Below are positions 45,891 through 54,993 of a stretch of 64,000 nucleotides of DNA, one piece after another. Each line of letters begins with the position of its first letter. Within the stretch, counting starts at the first letter, position 1. Where the stretch lies: NCBI GenBank assembly GCA_029237695.1, contig CM055266.1, positions 114,717,370 to 114,781,369 of the forward strand, given 5' to 3'. The position numbers and the translations under genes are program-made. Origin of the DNA: Conchocele bisecta. Its lineage: Eukaryota > Mollusca > Bivalvia > Lucinida > Thyasiridae. The notes beneath the pieces were generated by a model. It searched no databases and had not been told where the DNA came from. It saw only the letters and a list, made by a program, of their open reading frames with translations.

Positions 45891-47011
45891 ATGGATACCA
45901 AGCATTTAGCTTTAACTCTAATGTAAAGTACGCGGTCGGAGGTAAATACACGCAAAAAGACGTTGTTAACCCCCTTGTACACCCAACCGTAACGGTTAGA
46001 CCGGACAGTGGCTTTGCCACCAACTTCCCTAACATCTTTGAACAATATAGGCTGCCCAAGATTACTACGATGGAGGCGGTAAACGGGTGGAAAGCAACAC
46101 CGATGCAGTTTTGGCAGAATCAAATAAATTTCGCTGTATGGTGCGCAACAGCCGGGTGTGGAGTGTCACATAAAGACCATCTGACATCCAAGAATGTCAT
46201 GCTCCGAAGTGTCTACAACTTTCACGCGTATTATACTATTAGGAGGATTCTCAAAGAACTAGGTATTTCACTACCTCAAGACGACGCCTGGGATCCCATT
46301 TCCAACGCATACGACCGTATGGCCTTTGTTTGAAGATGTGTAACGAATTTAACGTTTCAAAAGACGCGGACTGGAGACAGAAAGCATTTCCTACCAGCAC
46401 CGGCCTCTGGGACGTTCTCATTCGGGGCCAGTCTGGGAATTGGACGCAGACTGATTTTAGACACGATTACTCCGGTGACCACATCGTCAGTCGGAACGCC
46501 GGGAAGGAATTTTGACCACGCGACTATGACTTTCGGGCCGGAAGTGTCTGGAGGTCGGCACTGTGGCGTGTTTTCTTGTAAAATGTTACCTCCGAAACTG
46601 GCTCACGTCGATTACATACAGCAGGCTGCTGAGGTTCAGAACGCGTGGGGTACATTTATGTTAGATAAGGGTATAGGGTTCACGCAGGCCGGGGTTACTT
46701 GCGTCAACGACTCCATTCGCACGTACGTCTGGGCCATCCTCGGCGCACAGAAGCAAACTCGCAGTTCTATACTGGGCACGGGAACAGCGTTTGATGCACA
46801 AAAACAATTCTTGGCACTTGTAGAGGACGCCATCTCGGCTACGGTGGACCTGGAGAAGGCGATTCAGAATTATCAAGACGTTTTGCAGAATGCCAGCACC
46901 CCAGTAGACTATGTATTTGGAATAGGTCTTTATATGGCACCGAGCAATATGATACTACGAGACGACCCGGTTGACGGTTACAATAATCAGATCGTAATCG
47001 CCACCGCCTAA
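45891..47011 (+). pseudogene. Conserved Polinton protein of unknown function, frameshifted
   Basis: Three overlapping frames: to 46333 (WQNQINFAVWCATAGCGVSH), 46330-46515 (MKMCNEFNVSKDADWRQKAF) and 46475-47011 (GKIG-free C-part with DSIRTYVWAILGAQKQTRSS and ILGTGTAFDAQKQFL). The ATG at 45891 is followed by a frameshift within 12 codons. About 370 residues in total. The family is a constant member of invertebrate Polintons as far as I recognise it; it is Trp-rich, with no catalytic motif visible, and may be structural. The gene lies divergently from 45875. Its last frame would continue past the TAA at 47009 into the next gene. Confidence 0.6.
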
Positions 47012-47035
47012 TCAAAAAATCGGCCACACGGTAAC

Positions 47036-47326
47036 GTGAACACGGATATCATCAAGCGCACCCCCAACATGATCGGGTTCAACAGTGGAACCGATTTCAT
47101 AAAACACAAAATGGATACACCTTCCCCAATTCGTAAATTGGATACACAATTGAACCCAATTCGTAAATTGGATGCACCATCGAGTTCCATCAACAAACCA
47201 ATCGCGATTGGAGAAACACCAACCAATCGCAAATTGGGTGAAATTGGAAGCACAACACACGAGGAGGAGAAATTAGGGCTCGTCATCGCCCTCGTGGCGA
47301 TCGGATTATTTACGCTTTGGTTGTAG
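47036..47326 (+). CDS. Small tail-anchored protein, or C-terminal part of the preceding gene
   Basis: Open from a GTG at 47036; the first ATG is 47069 (MIGFNSGTDF). It has three PIRKLD/NRKLG-type repeats near residues 31-68 and a C-terminal membrane helix (LGLVIALVAIGLFTLWL) right at the end. It lies in the same frame as the preceding gene's stop (47009-47011), and the 24 nt between are open, so it could be the tail of one protein split by a nonsense change. Function unknown; a tail-anchored membrane protein would suit particle assembly at membranes. Confidence 0.5.
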   Translation: MNTDIIKRTPNMIGFNSGTDFIKHKMDTPSPIRKLDTQLNPIRKLDAPSSSINKPIAIGETPTNRKLGEIGSTTHEEEKLGLVIALVAIGLFTLWL

Positions 47327-48292
47327 GAACTCTCTGGCGAAGAATAGTAGGATGCTTGCTATCATGACGCCCTGCTCTCTGAACAGAGTGCGAAGACGCT
47401 CACCGAGTGTCGTGTCCTCGTGCAGAACCCTTGATATTGTTTCGCGGATCCGACTTATTTGTGTGCGGAGAGCCTCACGGTTAGCCGAGGTGGCCTCCAA
47501 GCGAGCTTCTCTTTCGTCCCGCAAAGACCGCAGTCGTTCGGCGATCCGCTCGGTAGATTCTCTATCATCACCGGCTTCCTCCAGTTTTCTTTCTTCTAGC
47601 GCGATATGTTCATCCAGCGCCGTGAGTTTGGAGAGATAAAGGACCAGTTTGTAGAGCCTTATCGAGTCCACGGAGTTCTCGAAGAGGTGGGTCATCGTTG
47701 AGTATTTTCCCCAATTGTGATTGCACGCTGAACGTGGACTCCATCGTGTTAATAGCGTCGGTGGCTATTTGAGGGACCTCGCTGAGCTCGACCGTATCGC
47801 GGTGGCCGTCTTCGCCATAGTTTCGTCGGTAGACTGTAGGGCCTCTACAGCGCGGGCCGGTATAATTGTTTTACCCCTCTTCCAATCCGTGAATCCTAGT
47901 TCGTCCCTTATGAATCGGCCACCACCCGGGTTTCCGGCAATGGTGCCCAGTGCTAGGGGTTTACCGGTCCTCGTGTTGACTATTGGGAGATTTGATGCTG
48001 CTTTTAGTCGCAATCTACCGTTCAGATCAAATTTGAACTTGGAGTAGTCGCGACCGACAGAGGGGACCAGACCTTTTTCTGCTGCCAAATTGTTGTAGTA
48101 GTCGTTTACAGCTCCCTCAAGTAATTCCTGACTTTGACTAGTGGTAGCGCCACCTAATCCACCCAATTGTGATTGGATTGGAACTGGAGTCTCTATGGTG
48201 GGTGTCTCGAGGGAATCCTCGAAATTATCATCATCACCATCGAGGTAATTGTCTCTGCCGATTTCATCCATTTCAACATCGTAATCAGCCAT
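47306..48292 (-). pseudogene. Coiled-coil membrane protein of the Polinton, frameshifted
   Basis: 48292-47765 opens with an acidic region (MADYDVEMDEIGRDNYLDGD) and a central conserved segment (RTGKPLALGTIAGNPGGGRF). 47695-47306 holds a heptad-rich coiled coil (ERIAERLRSLRDEREARLEA, RTQISRIRETISRVL) and a C-terminal hydrophobic helix (GVMIASILLFFARE). The region between (47765-47695) stays open in a third frame. I take it as one broken gene of about 320 residues. A coiled coil ending in a membrane helix suggests a membrane-linked structural protein. It is divergent from the capsid gene at 48357, with about 65 bp between them. Confidence 0.55.
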
Positions 48293-48356
48293 ATTAATTA
48301 TGTATTAAAGACAAAACCATACGGGTTTAATAGTTTCAATAATTTTTGAAAAAATT

Positions 48357-49650
48357 ATGTCTTCGAGTCAATACGGTCGCAAACTCAATACATACCGCAG
48401 ACTGTGTGAGCCCCTCGGGGCAAAAGGCGTGAGACAGAGTGTCGTTATTACGAACAACCCATCGACGATCGACCAGAACCAGCAGCTCTTGGTCCGCTTC
48501 CCCAACCTCGGAGCTAACGACGTCATTGTGCCGGGGACTGTTCGCCTCGCTTTCACTATTTCGCTGACGTCGACGGACGCGGACCGAACCGTCGTTCAGA
48601 ACCTTGGTCGCGCCATAGTCAAGAAGACTATGATAAAGATTTCTGTAATGAGGTGATGTCGATCGACGACAGCGACGTCTACCATTGCTATCAGGACCTG
48701 TGGAAGACGGCACAAGAGCGCGAAAACGCCGTCTATCAGGGTATTGACACCAGCAAAAATAAGAACGTAACCAGACTTAGAATCGGCGGGGCTGCTAACA
48801 AGGCAGATAACAACGCGAGTGACAATGCGGTCGCGGGCGCTTACGGCAACCGCTTCTACATCCGCTCGACTTTGAGTTGCTAGAGAGTCACATGCCCTAC
48901 TATCAGAGTGCTTTGGCTGACCGCCTCGAATACGAACTAACGTTCAACGACTACGGCCGAGTTATCATAGCCAGCGACATGTTATCGACGTATACGATCG
49001 ATAATGTTTCGCTGGAGTACGACATCGTCACGATGCCCGAACTCGCGCGATTGATCAGAACCCAGTACGCCGGGCGCGTTGCCATACTTTACGACCGAGT
49101 TCTTCGCCATCGCAAGATGACGAAAGACAAAGGCGACACATTGTGGAATATTAATGTCAACGTACCCGCCCGCTCGATGAAAGGTATACTGATGCTGTTC
49201 GAGGAGGCTCGGTTCGCATTCGGTGCTAGAAAAACCGACAAATTCTATAACCCCAAAATCACGAAGGTAGAGGTGACGATTGAGGGAGTACCCAATCAAC
49301 TCTACAGCGCGGGTCTTCGCGCGCACCAGCAGTGGGACGAAGTAAGAAAGCAGTTTGCTGCCGGCTCTAAGCGCTCTCCGGAGGTTGCAGCAGTTGCCAA
49401 AGACCTGCAGCTCTCAGCCGTCTCCCTCGCGGAGTTCCTGAATACCAAATACGCGTTATGGCTAGACATGCGAGCCAGCGACGACGACCAAATGCACGGT
49501 AGCGGACGTCAAGTTGAGAACGCTAGCGAGGGTGTGACGATCCAGATAACCAAAGAGGCTGATGGAAATGGCGCATTGAACGTGTACTTATATATAACTA
49601 GAAAAAGTCGATGGCGCGCCATCGCAATATACCCACTTTCCCCAAATGCT
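48357..49650 (+). pseudogene. Probable major capsid protein (double jelly-roll), broken and 3'-replaced
   Basis: Three frames follow each other: 48357-48656 (SVVITNNPSTIDQNQQLLVR), 48653-48883 (MSIDDSDVYHCYQDLWKTAQ) and 48877-49689 (HMPYYQSALADRLEYELTFN). The third part has the pattern of the conserved mid-capsid segment of double jelly-roll proteins (an S-A-L-x-x-R-L-E-Y-E-L-x-F strand after a short loop). Frame breaks lie near 48650 and 48880. The last residues from about 49600 on no longer look like capsid: the sequence passes into the 160-bp repeat array. Preceded by TTTTTGAAAAAATT. It would form the hexon-like shell; here it cannot be functional. Confidence 0.6.
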
Positions 49651-50790
49651 AAGTCCGAAAGGGGGAGATACCAAATATCAGGCGCGTAGGTATGAAGGTG
49701 AAAAAGTTTTTCGAGTTACAAGGAAAAAATGGGAAATTCTGAGTCCGAAAGGGGGAGATAATCCATGATGGAGGGTCGGATGAAAAATCCGAATTCACTG
49801 CGCATCTGCACTGATAACGAAAGCTACATACCAAATATCAGGCGCGTAGGTATGAAGGTGAAAAAGTTTTTCGAGTTACAAGGAAAAAATGGGAAATTCG
49901 GAGTCCGAAAGGGGGAGATAATCCATGATGGGTCAGAATCAAAATCCGAATTCACTTACCGAAAGGGGGTACCATACCAAATCAGGCACGTAGGTATGAA
50001 GGTGAAAAAGTTTTTCGAGTTACAAGGAAAAAATGGGAAATTCTGAGTCCGAAAGGGGGAGATAATCCATGATGGAGGGTCGGATCAAAAATCCGAATTC
50101 ACTTTGCGCATCTGCACATGATAACGAAGGTACACACCAAACATCAGGCGCGTAGGTATGAAGGTGAAAAAGTTTTTCGAGTTACAAGGAAAAAATGGGA
50201 AATTCGGAGTCCGAAAGGGGGAGATAATCCATGATGGAGGGTCGGATGAAAAATCCGAATTCACTTTGCGCATCTGCACATGATAACGAAGCTACATACC
50301 AAATATCAGGCGCGTAGGTATGAAGGTGAAAAAGTTTTTCGAGTTACAAGGGAAAAATGGGAAATTCTGAGTCGAAATGGGGGAGATAATCCATGATGGA
50401 GGTCGATGAAAAATCCGAATTACTTTGCGCATCTGCACATGATAACGAATGTACATAGCAAATATGAGGCGCGTAGGTATAAGAGTGAAAAAGTCGAGTT
50501 CAAGGAAAAAATGGGAAATTCGGAGTCCGAAAGGGGGAGATAATCCATGATGGAGGGTCGGATCAAAAATCCGAATTCACTTTGCGCATCTGCACATGAT
50601 AACGAAGCTACATACCAAATATCAGGCGCGTAGGTATGAAGGTGAAAAAGTTTTTCGAGTTACAAGAAACGTGACGGACGGACGTACGGACGTACAGACG
50701 TACGGACATACGGACGTACGGACGGACGGACACCCGTGACGAAAACAATATACCCATTTTTTTTTCCTAAAAAAGTGGGTATAATTACAG
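49620..50790. repeat. 160-bp minisatellite-like array nested at the capsid gene end
   Basis: Seven copies of a unit of about 144-162 bp start (GGCGCGTAGG or variant) at about 49681, 49841, 49985, 50147, 50309, 50468 and 50625. Each holds GGTGAAAAAGTTTTTCGAG, CCGAAAGGGGGAGATAATCC and GCGCATCTGCACATGATAAC. It ends in GGACGTACGGACG-type repeats and CCATTTTTTTTTCC-GTGGGTATAATT. An inverted partner (ATATACCCACTTTC) stands at the left border near 49628. The GGACGG-rich end is the same style as host arrays A to E, so a host element inserted into the Polinton. Confidence 0.85.
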
Positions 50791-50811
50791 ACGCACAACT
50801 GAACATCGAAG

Positions 50812-51507
50812 ATGGCCGATACGTCTCAGCGATCTACTAAATCTAACGATTTATTAATAAAAAAATCATCTAACGATTTATTTAATAATTCTAAAGATAA
50901 TTTGGAATTCACGATTGGAGATGCCCACTCTGCCATAATATGTGGGCAGACAGGATGTGGAAAAACGGTTTTCATTCTCGACTTACTCGAGGGATCCTAC
51001 CGCGATGCCTTTCGTCACATTGTGATCCTGTGTCCCACTGTGCGGCACAACGATACTTATCAGCGGCGCCCGTGGATATGGACCGACCCTGAGGTATACG
51101 TTATTGACCCGGGTGATAGGCTTCACGATTGGTTGCGTGGTTTATACCAAAGATTCCAGGGTGAGCCCACCCTATACGTGATTGATGATTGCTCAGCCAA
51201 GGCGGCGATGACCAAAAAGAAGGACATGCTCTCCGAGCTCGCATTTTCTGGCCGCCATGCTAGGCAAAGTGTATGGATATCCACTCAAAAGTACAACGCC
51301 GTCCTCAAGGATCTGTGCGAGCAAACGAAATGGGTCGTCCTCTTTCACTGCAAGGACCGAGACTCATTCGATGACTGTCTTCGAGAGAATGACGTTATCC
51401 CAACGCGTGAGGAGCGCCTGGAGGTTCGACAGATGCTTTCAGAAACTAAGCACGCCAAGCTTTTGCTAAAGACTGATCAACCAACTGCTTATAAAGTTAT
51501 CAATTAA
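50812..51507 (+). CDS. Genome-packaging ATPase (FtsK/HerA, A32-like)
   Basis: 231 residues, intact. Walker A is GQTGCGKT at residues 45-52, Walker B is LYVIDD at 121-126, and WISTQK at 155-160 fits the position of the sensor motif of A32-type packaging ATPases. The N-terminal 30 residues are Ser/Asn/Lys-rich and look disordered. In Polintons and related viruses this enzyme drives DNA into the capsid with ATP. The start ATG (50812) lies 20 bp beyond the nested repeat array; so its native promoter may be displaced. Followed by an AT-rich spacer with TTTTGAAAAAATTAGG. Confidence 0.9.
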   Translation: MADTSQRSTKSNDLLIKKSSNDLFNNSKDNLEFTIGDAHSAIICGQTGCGKTVFILDLLEGSYRDAFRHIVILCPTVRHNDTYQRRPWIWTDPEVYVIDPGDRLHDWLRGLYQRFQGEPTLYVIDDCSAKAAMTKKKDMLSELAFSGRHARQSVWISTQKYNAVLKDLCEQTKWVVLFHCKDRDSFDDCLRENDVIPTREERLEVRQMLSETKHAKLLLKTDQPTAYKVIN

Positions 51508-51545
51508 TTAATAATTTTGAAAAAATTAGGAAAATTGCAAAGTAA

Positions 51546-51660
51546 TAAGCTATTGCAATGCTTAACAATGCTGAACAATGCTGAACAATGTTTAGCAATT
51601 GCTGAACAATGCTGAACAAATACTGAACAAATGCTGAACAATGGTTAACAATGTTAACAA
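51546..51660. repeat. Short tandem repeat AACAATGCTG upstream of the 419-aa gene
   Basis: CAATGCTGAA and variants repeat about ten times between the ATPase and the following gene. Several repeats contain ATG, one of which may have served as a start in other copies. The annotated start ATG (51651) is the first one in frame after the array. Confidence 0.7.
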
Positions 51661-52910
51661 TTTTCTGCTCCGCTGCAAGCTTTGTTGCGAGCATAATGGT
51701 GATCATAAGTATCGGGTGGTGCGCTTGGCAATATGTTAAAGTGATGAGACTTGTTAGAATAGTTAAATTACTAATTTTGAAAAAAGTGAACTGCGACGAA
51801 CTTCTCGATCAGCTAATGGAAGAAACCTCAACTCCGACTGCCAACATTCCGAAAGATAATGAAACATCAACTCCGACAGAGCAATCGGGATCAACTCCAA
51901 CTCCAACGGCAGTTGGTATTGGGTTGAGTGCAACGACTCCGAATGAAAATGCGGCGCGACGCGAGCGTCTAGCTGCGCTGGTTGCTGGGGGACAATCGGA
52001 GCATTATCTAGGTAGGCGTCTCTCAGTTTGTCAAGTGGATAAGATGTCAGATGCGGAGATTGATAAAATGTATGCGCGATACGAATCTAGGTTAGGTGCG
52101 GAGATGACAAAAACTCTTGGATCGGCGGCTATTCATTTGTACGCTACCACCGTTAGTATACTTCTCCCTATACCAAACACCGAAGGGTTGATTCACGATC
52201 TAGAGACTGACCCTTTTATAGGACACACTCTTAGAACGGCATGCTGCTCAATTTATCACAAGTTTGGAATGTACTTAGCTCCACTGACAACCGCGTTGAC
52301 CACGGGTAAACACTGTCAATTTGGACATATATGCCCACGAACTATAAGCCCTGAAAATGATGAGACAAGACACACCCGCGAGAGTGACGGAGTTGAACCA
52401 GATTGCTCCAACACAATCGAACCCGAGTGTACTCCGCCACTGGATGACATACCGCATATAAAAAATCCCAAAAGACAGGCAGCTGGGCGGGCGGCGGCTG
52501 CCACCCGAAAAGTTAAACAAGATAAAATACTCGCCGAGCTTCGAGAGGCTAAACTCCAATCGAGATTTGGGTTGCAATCGGGGACGGAGACAGCAAAACA
52601 TCTGAAGACAGAGTTGAGTACAACAACACCCCAAATTCACGAATTGGAAGCACACCCAAATTCTTTGAATTTGTCACCCAATACCAACTGCTGTTGGAGT
52701 TGGGCGAATCCGATTGAACCCAAATTCGTGAATTGGAGTTGGGTTGTTTGTGGTCTGGCAGTTGTTGGTGCCCTGTGCGTGTGGAAATACCCGAAAAAAC
52801 AACCAGCCAGTGTACAGAAGAAAGTTACGAAACACCAAGCATCAACAATGTTGAATTTGGATGCGCCCCATTTAAACATTGATAGCGACCCCTTTTATTT
52901 TATGCAATAA
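51651..52910 (+). CDS. Membrane-anchored Polinton protein, 419 aa
   Basis: An N-terminal membrane helix (about residues 5-29, FVASIMVIISIGW) is followed by a Thr/Pro/Ser-rich linker (residues 58-95), a conserved middle domain (RRERLAALVAGG at about 104-115, then YARYESRLGAEMTKTLGSAA), a Pro/Glu/Cys segment, a basic segment (RAAAATRKVKQDK) and a second hydrophobic helix near 365-383 (WVVCGLAVVGALCVW). The frame is intact. I recognise the middle domain as recurrent in invertebrate Polintons, without known function. It could be a membrane or scaffold component of the particle. Confidence 0.65.
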   Translation: MLTIFCSAASFVASIMVIISIGWCAWQYVKVMRLVRIVKLLILKKVNCDELLDQLMEETSTPTANIPKDNETSTPTEQSGSTPTPTAVGIGLSATTPNENAARRERLAALVAGGQSEHYLGRRLSVCQVDKMSDAEIDKMYARYESRLGAEMTKTLGSAAIHLYATTVSILLPIPNTEGLIHDLETDPFIGHTLRTACCSIYHKFGMYLAPLTTALTTGKHCQFGHICPRTISPENDETRHTRESDGVEPDCSNTIEPECTPPLDDIPHIKNPKRQAAGRAAAATRKVKQDKILAELREAKLQSRFGLQSGTETAKHLKTELSTTTPQIHELEAHPNSLNLSPNTNCCWSWANPIEPKFVNWSWVVCGLAVVGALCVWKYPKKQPASVQKKVTKHQASTMLNLDAPHLNIDSDPFYFMQ

Positions 52911-52918
52911 TTATAACA

Positions 52919-53152
52919 ATGGCTGAACAAGATGGTAAAATGTTAGTGAATGCGCTTTATCACGCCGTGGTGATATCGGGTTTCAGTATCGGGTATGCTC
53001 GACTATCAAAGATGGCCCTAGGAGGAACCGCTCCCAAATTGGACTTTACTGTGAGAGACGTAGGGCTCGCGACCTTAGATGTAGTGGCCGCAGTTTGGAC
53101 CCGAGATTATCTAGTTAAAGTTGGAATTCTACCAGTTAATATATGGAAATAA
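52919..53152 (+). CDS. Small Polinton membrane protein, 77 aa
   Basis: MAEQDGKMLVNALYHAVVIS start; two moderately hydrophobic segments (residues 9-26 and 45-60, the second being VGLATLDVVAAVW). Complete, with ATG preceded by AATTATAACA. Its stop codon is immediately followed by the next start (53153), so translation of the pair may be coupled or each may have its own message. Conserved in this gene order in related elements. Function unknown. Confidence 0.65.
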   Translation: MAEQDGKMLVNALYHAVVISGFSIGYARLSKMALGGTAPKLDFTVRDVGLATLDVVAAVWTRDYLVKVGILPVNIWK

Positions 53153-53575
53153 ATGGCTTCAATCGCAGTAATAGTAGGTGGTGCGCTTGTAAACGCATTG
53201 GCGTTCAGCGGTAGCAACTTTATATTCTCTAAAATGAAAAGCTCGAACGTGGATGAGGAGCGTAAGCGTCACGACTTAGCTGTAGAACAACTCAATAGCG
53301 CAAAGGAAGCGTGGTCGAAAAAACGAACCGCCCATCTGGACTGGGTCAATGAAGAGCTTCGCCGCGAAAATCACGCCTCGCAAACTTTTCAGAACGTTGA
53401 AGAAGCCAACCGCGAGTACGCGCTGGCATATCCGCACAAAAGTCTCGATCCAATGGATCGCGAGCCACAACTTTCAGATTTCTATGTACCGTCAGAGGCC
53501 CAAAAAGACCGTGAGATCGCGTTCATCGTCGTGGGAATGGGTGTGGTGGGTCTCGTCGGCTACTATATAAAATAA
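53153..53575 (+). CDS. Conserved Polinton protein with coiled coil and two terminal helices, 140 aa
   Basis: N-terminal hydrophobic helix (VIVGGALVNALAFSG), central charged coiled coil (DEERKRHDLAVEQLNSAKEA, residues 31-80), a conserved LSDFYVP motif near residue 110, and a C-terminal membrane helix (IAFIVVGMGVVGLVGYY). Intact. A hairpin-like membrane protein with both ends in the bilayer is suggested. It is the last intact gene of the ATPase block and is followed by an AT microsatellite (53575-53618). Confidence 0.65.
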   Translation: MASIAVIVGGALVNALAFSGSNFIFSKMKSSNVDEERKRHDLAVEQLNSAKEAWSKKRTAHLDWVNEELRRENHASQTFQNVEEANREYALAYPHKSLDPMDREPQLSDFYVPSEAQKDREIAFIVVGMGVVGLVGYYIK

Positions 53576-53621
53576 TTAATTAATTAAAACAATTTTTTTT
53601 TATATATATATATATAGAACG

Positions 53622-53964
53622 ATGTTAGTTGACGAACTTTATGACGCTATGATCGATGTAGGCTACACTGCCAAAAACATCGTTTACCTGGTGCAAAGAG
53701 TATGATTCGTCTGGCCCGAGATTGTCTCGAGACGTGGCGCGGAGGACGAAAAAGAGGCCACCCTTTTCGCAAAGCGGATGTTAGATTCCTCCGAGTTAGA
53801 TTCCCCTCTCTGTTCCAACCCAAACGCGATTGGGGCTGCAGCGAAACTTCCAACAAAGGTTTATTATTAACGACGCAGTTACCGGACGAACTGGCGAGGG
53901 CATGTTGGAGATTGTCCGATATATTAGAATACTTCGCATACGATGAACACGCGCAAACTTGATA
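53622..53964 (+). other. Degraded coding remnants upstream of the integrase
   Basis: A 27-codon frame starts at 53622 (MLVDELYDAMIDVGYTAKN). Later pieces (DEKEATLFAKRMLD near 53745; INDAVTGRTGEGMLEIV near 53865) lie in other frames and have Polinton-like GC content. They could be the integrase N-terminal region or a small gene. The open frame at 53702-53962 does not look like a real protein. Confidence 0.35.
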
Positions 53965-54950
53965 CCAAACTAAGCGCAAGCTAGCGAACACGTACTATAG
54001 CCCCGCGGGTACTGGAAGGGACTCGCGGCAATCAAGAACCTCGCGGCGGCGACCAAGGTTTCAGAAAACGCTGTCAAGGAATGGCTCAAGAAGCAGGCCA
54101 TCTGGCAGATCTATTTACCCGCGCCTCACAATATTCCGCGCCCGAAATTCGACGTACCGGTGCCGAACCAAGTTCACAAGCGGATCTCCTGTTTCTCCCT
54201 CACGATTCGTGTCGGTCGCAAAACGTACAAGTACGCACTGACAATCGTTGACGTAGCGAGTCGTTATAAGGGGGCTGAGCCGTTGGCCACTATAGAGTCT
54301 AAGGAAGTGGCCGAGGCTCTTTCCCGAATATATAAGAGGAGTCCTCTCAAATGGCCGAATCTTCTCCAGGTCGATCCCGGCCGCGAGTTCATGGGCGCGG
54401 TCTCTCATCTATTGTCTAAGCATAAAGTTTCTATCAGACGCGGCCGCGTCAACATCCACCGGGACCAGGGGATCGTGGAACGCTTCAATCGAACCCTGGC
54501 TGAGAGACTGTTCGGACACCAATACGCTAAAGACTTGTAGACCCTCATTCGCGATCGACCGAGTGGGTGGCCAGACTGCCCGCCGTGGTCTCCGCACTGA
54601 ACGGAGAGGTGACCAGATTGATAGGTAAGAAGCCTGTAGATGCTATCAAGTTTAAAAGGGTGACGAGCAAGCCCTCTGCCGTCTCGCGCGGGCGACCCGT
54701 TGGTTTAGAGGAGCAGCGGCTTCCATCAGATATTGACGTCCGGTACCTCTATCAACCGGGAGAGCTTGAAGGTGGCAGCCGCCGCGCGACTGATCCCGTG
54801 TGGTCTCTCAATGTATATCATCTTGATCGCTCTATTACCAAACCCGATGAGCCCGTGCTCTATTATTTGGCTGATGGTCCATCTCGCGGTTTTGTTCGCG
54901 AAGAACTTCTTATGGTACCTTCTGACACCCAGTTACCCTCGGATCGTTAG
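53965..54950 (+). pseudogene. Retroviral-type integrase (rve), frameshifted
   Basis: The catalytic core is present: a first Asp at 54183-54185 (in a frame different from the following piece), second Asp at residue 72 and Glu at residue 107 of the 126-codon frame 54160-54540 (QVDPGREF and GIVERFNR), so the D-x34-E spacing is right. A frameshift near 54170-54190 separates the first Asp, and another near 54540 leads to the C-terminal piece 54567-54950 (RYLYQPGELEGGSRRA, an SH3-like or chromodomain-like barrel by its Trp/Tyr pattern). Integrase would insert the element and produce 6-bp duplications. It converges with PolB, whose stop is at 54994. Confidence 0.85.
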
Positions 54951-54993
54951 AGTCTTTAGTATTCTATCCTTTTTTCAGAGTTCTTTTTTTTAC

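Noticed and set aside
53702..53962. 86-codon open frame upstream of the integrase
   Set aside because: Composition and neighbouring pieces suggest that the coding frame of the decayed gene is a different one.
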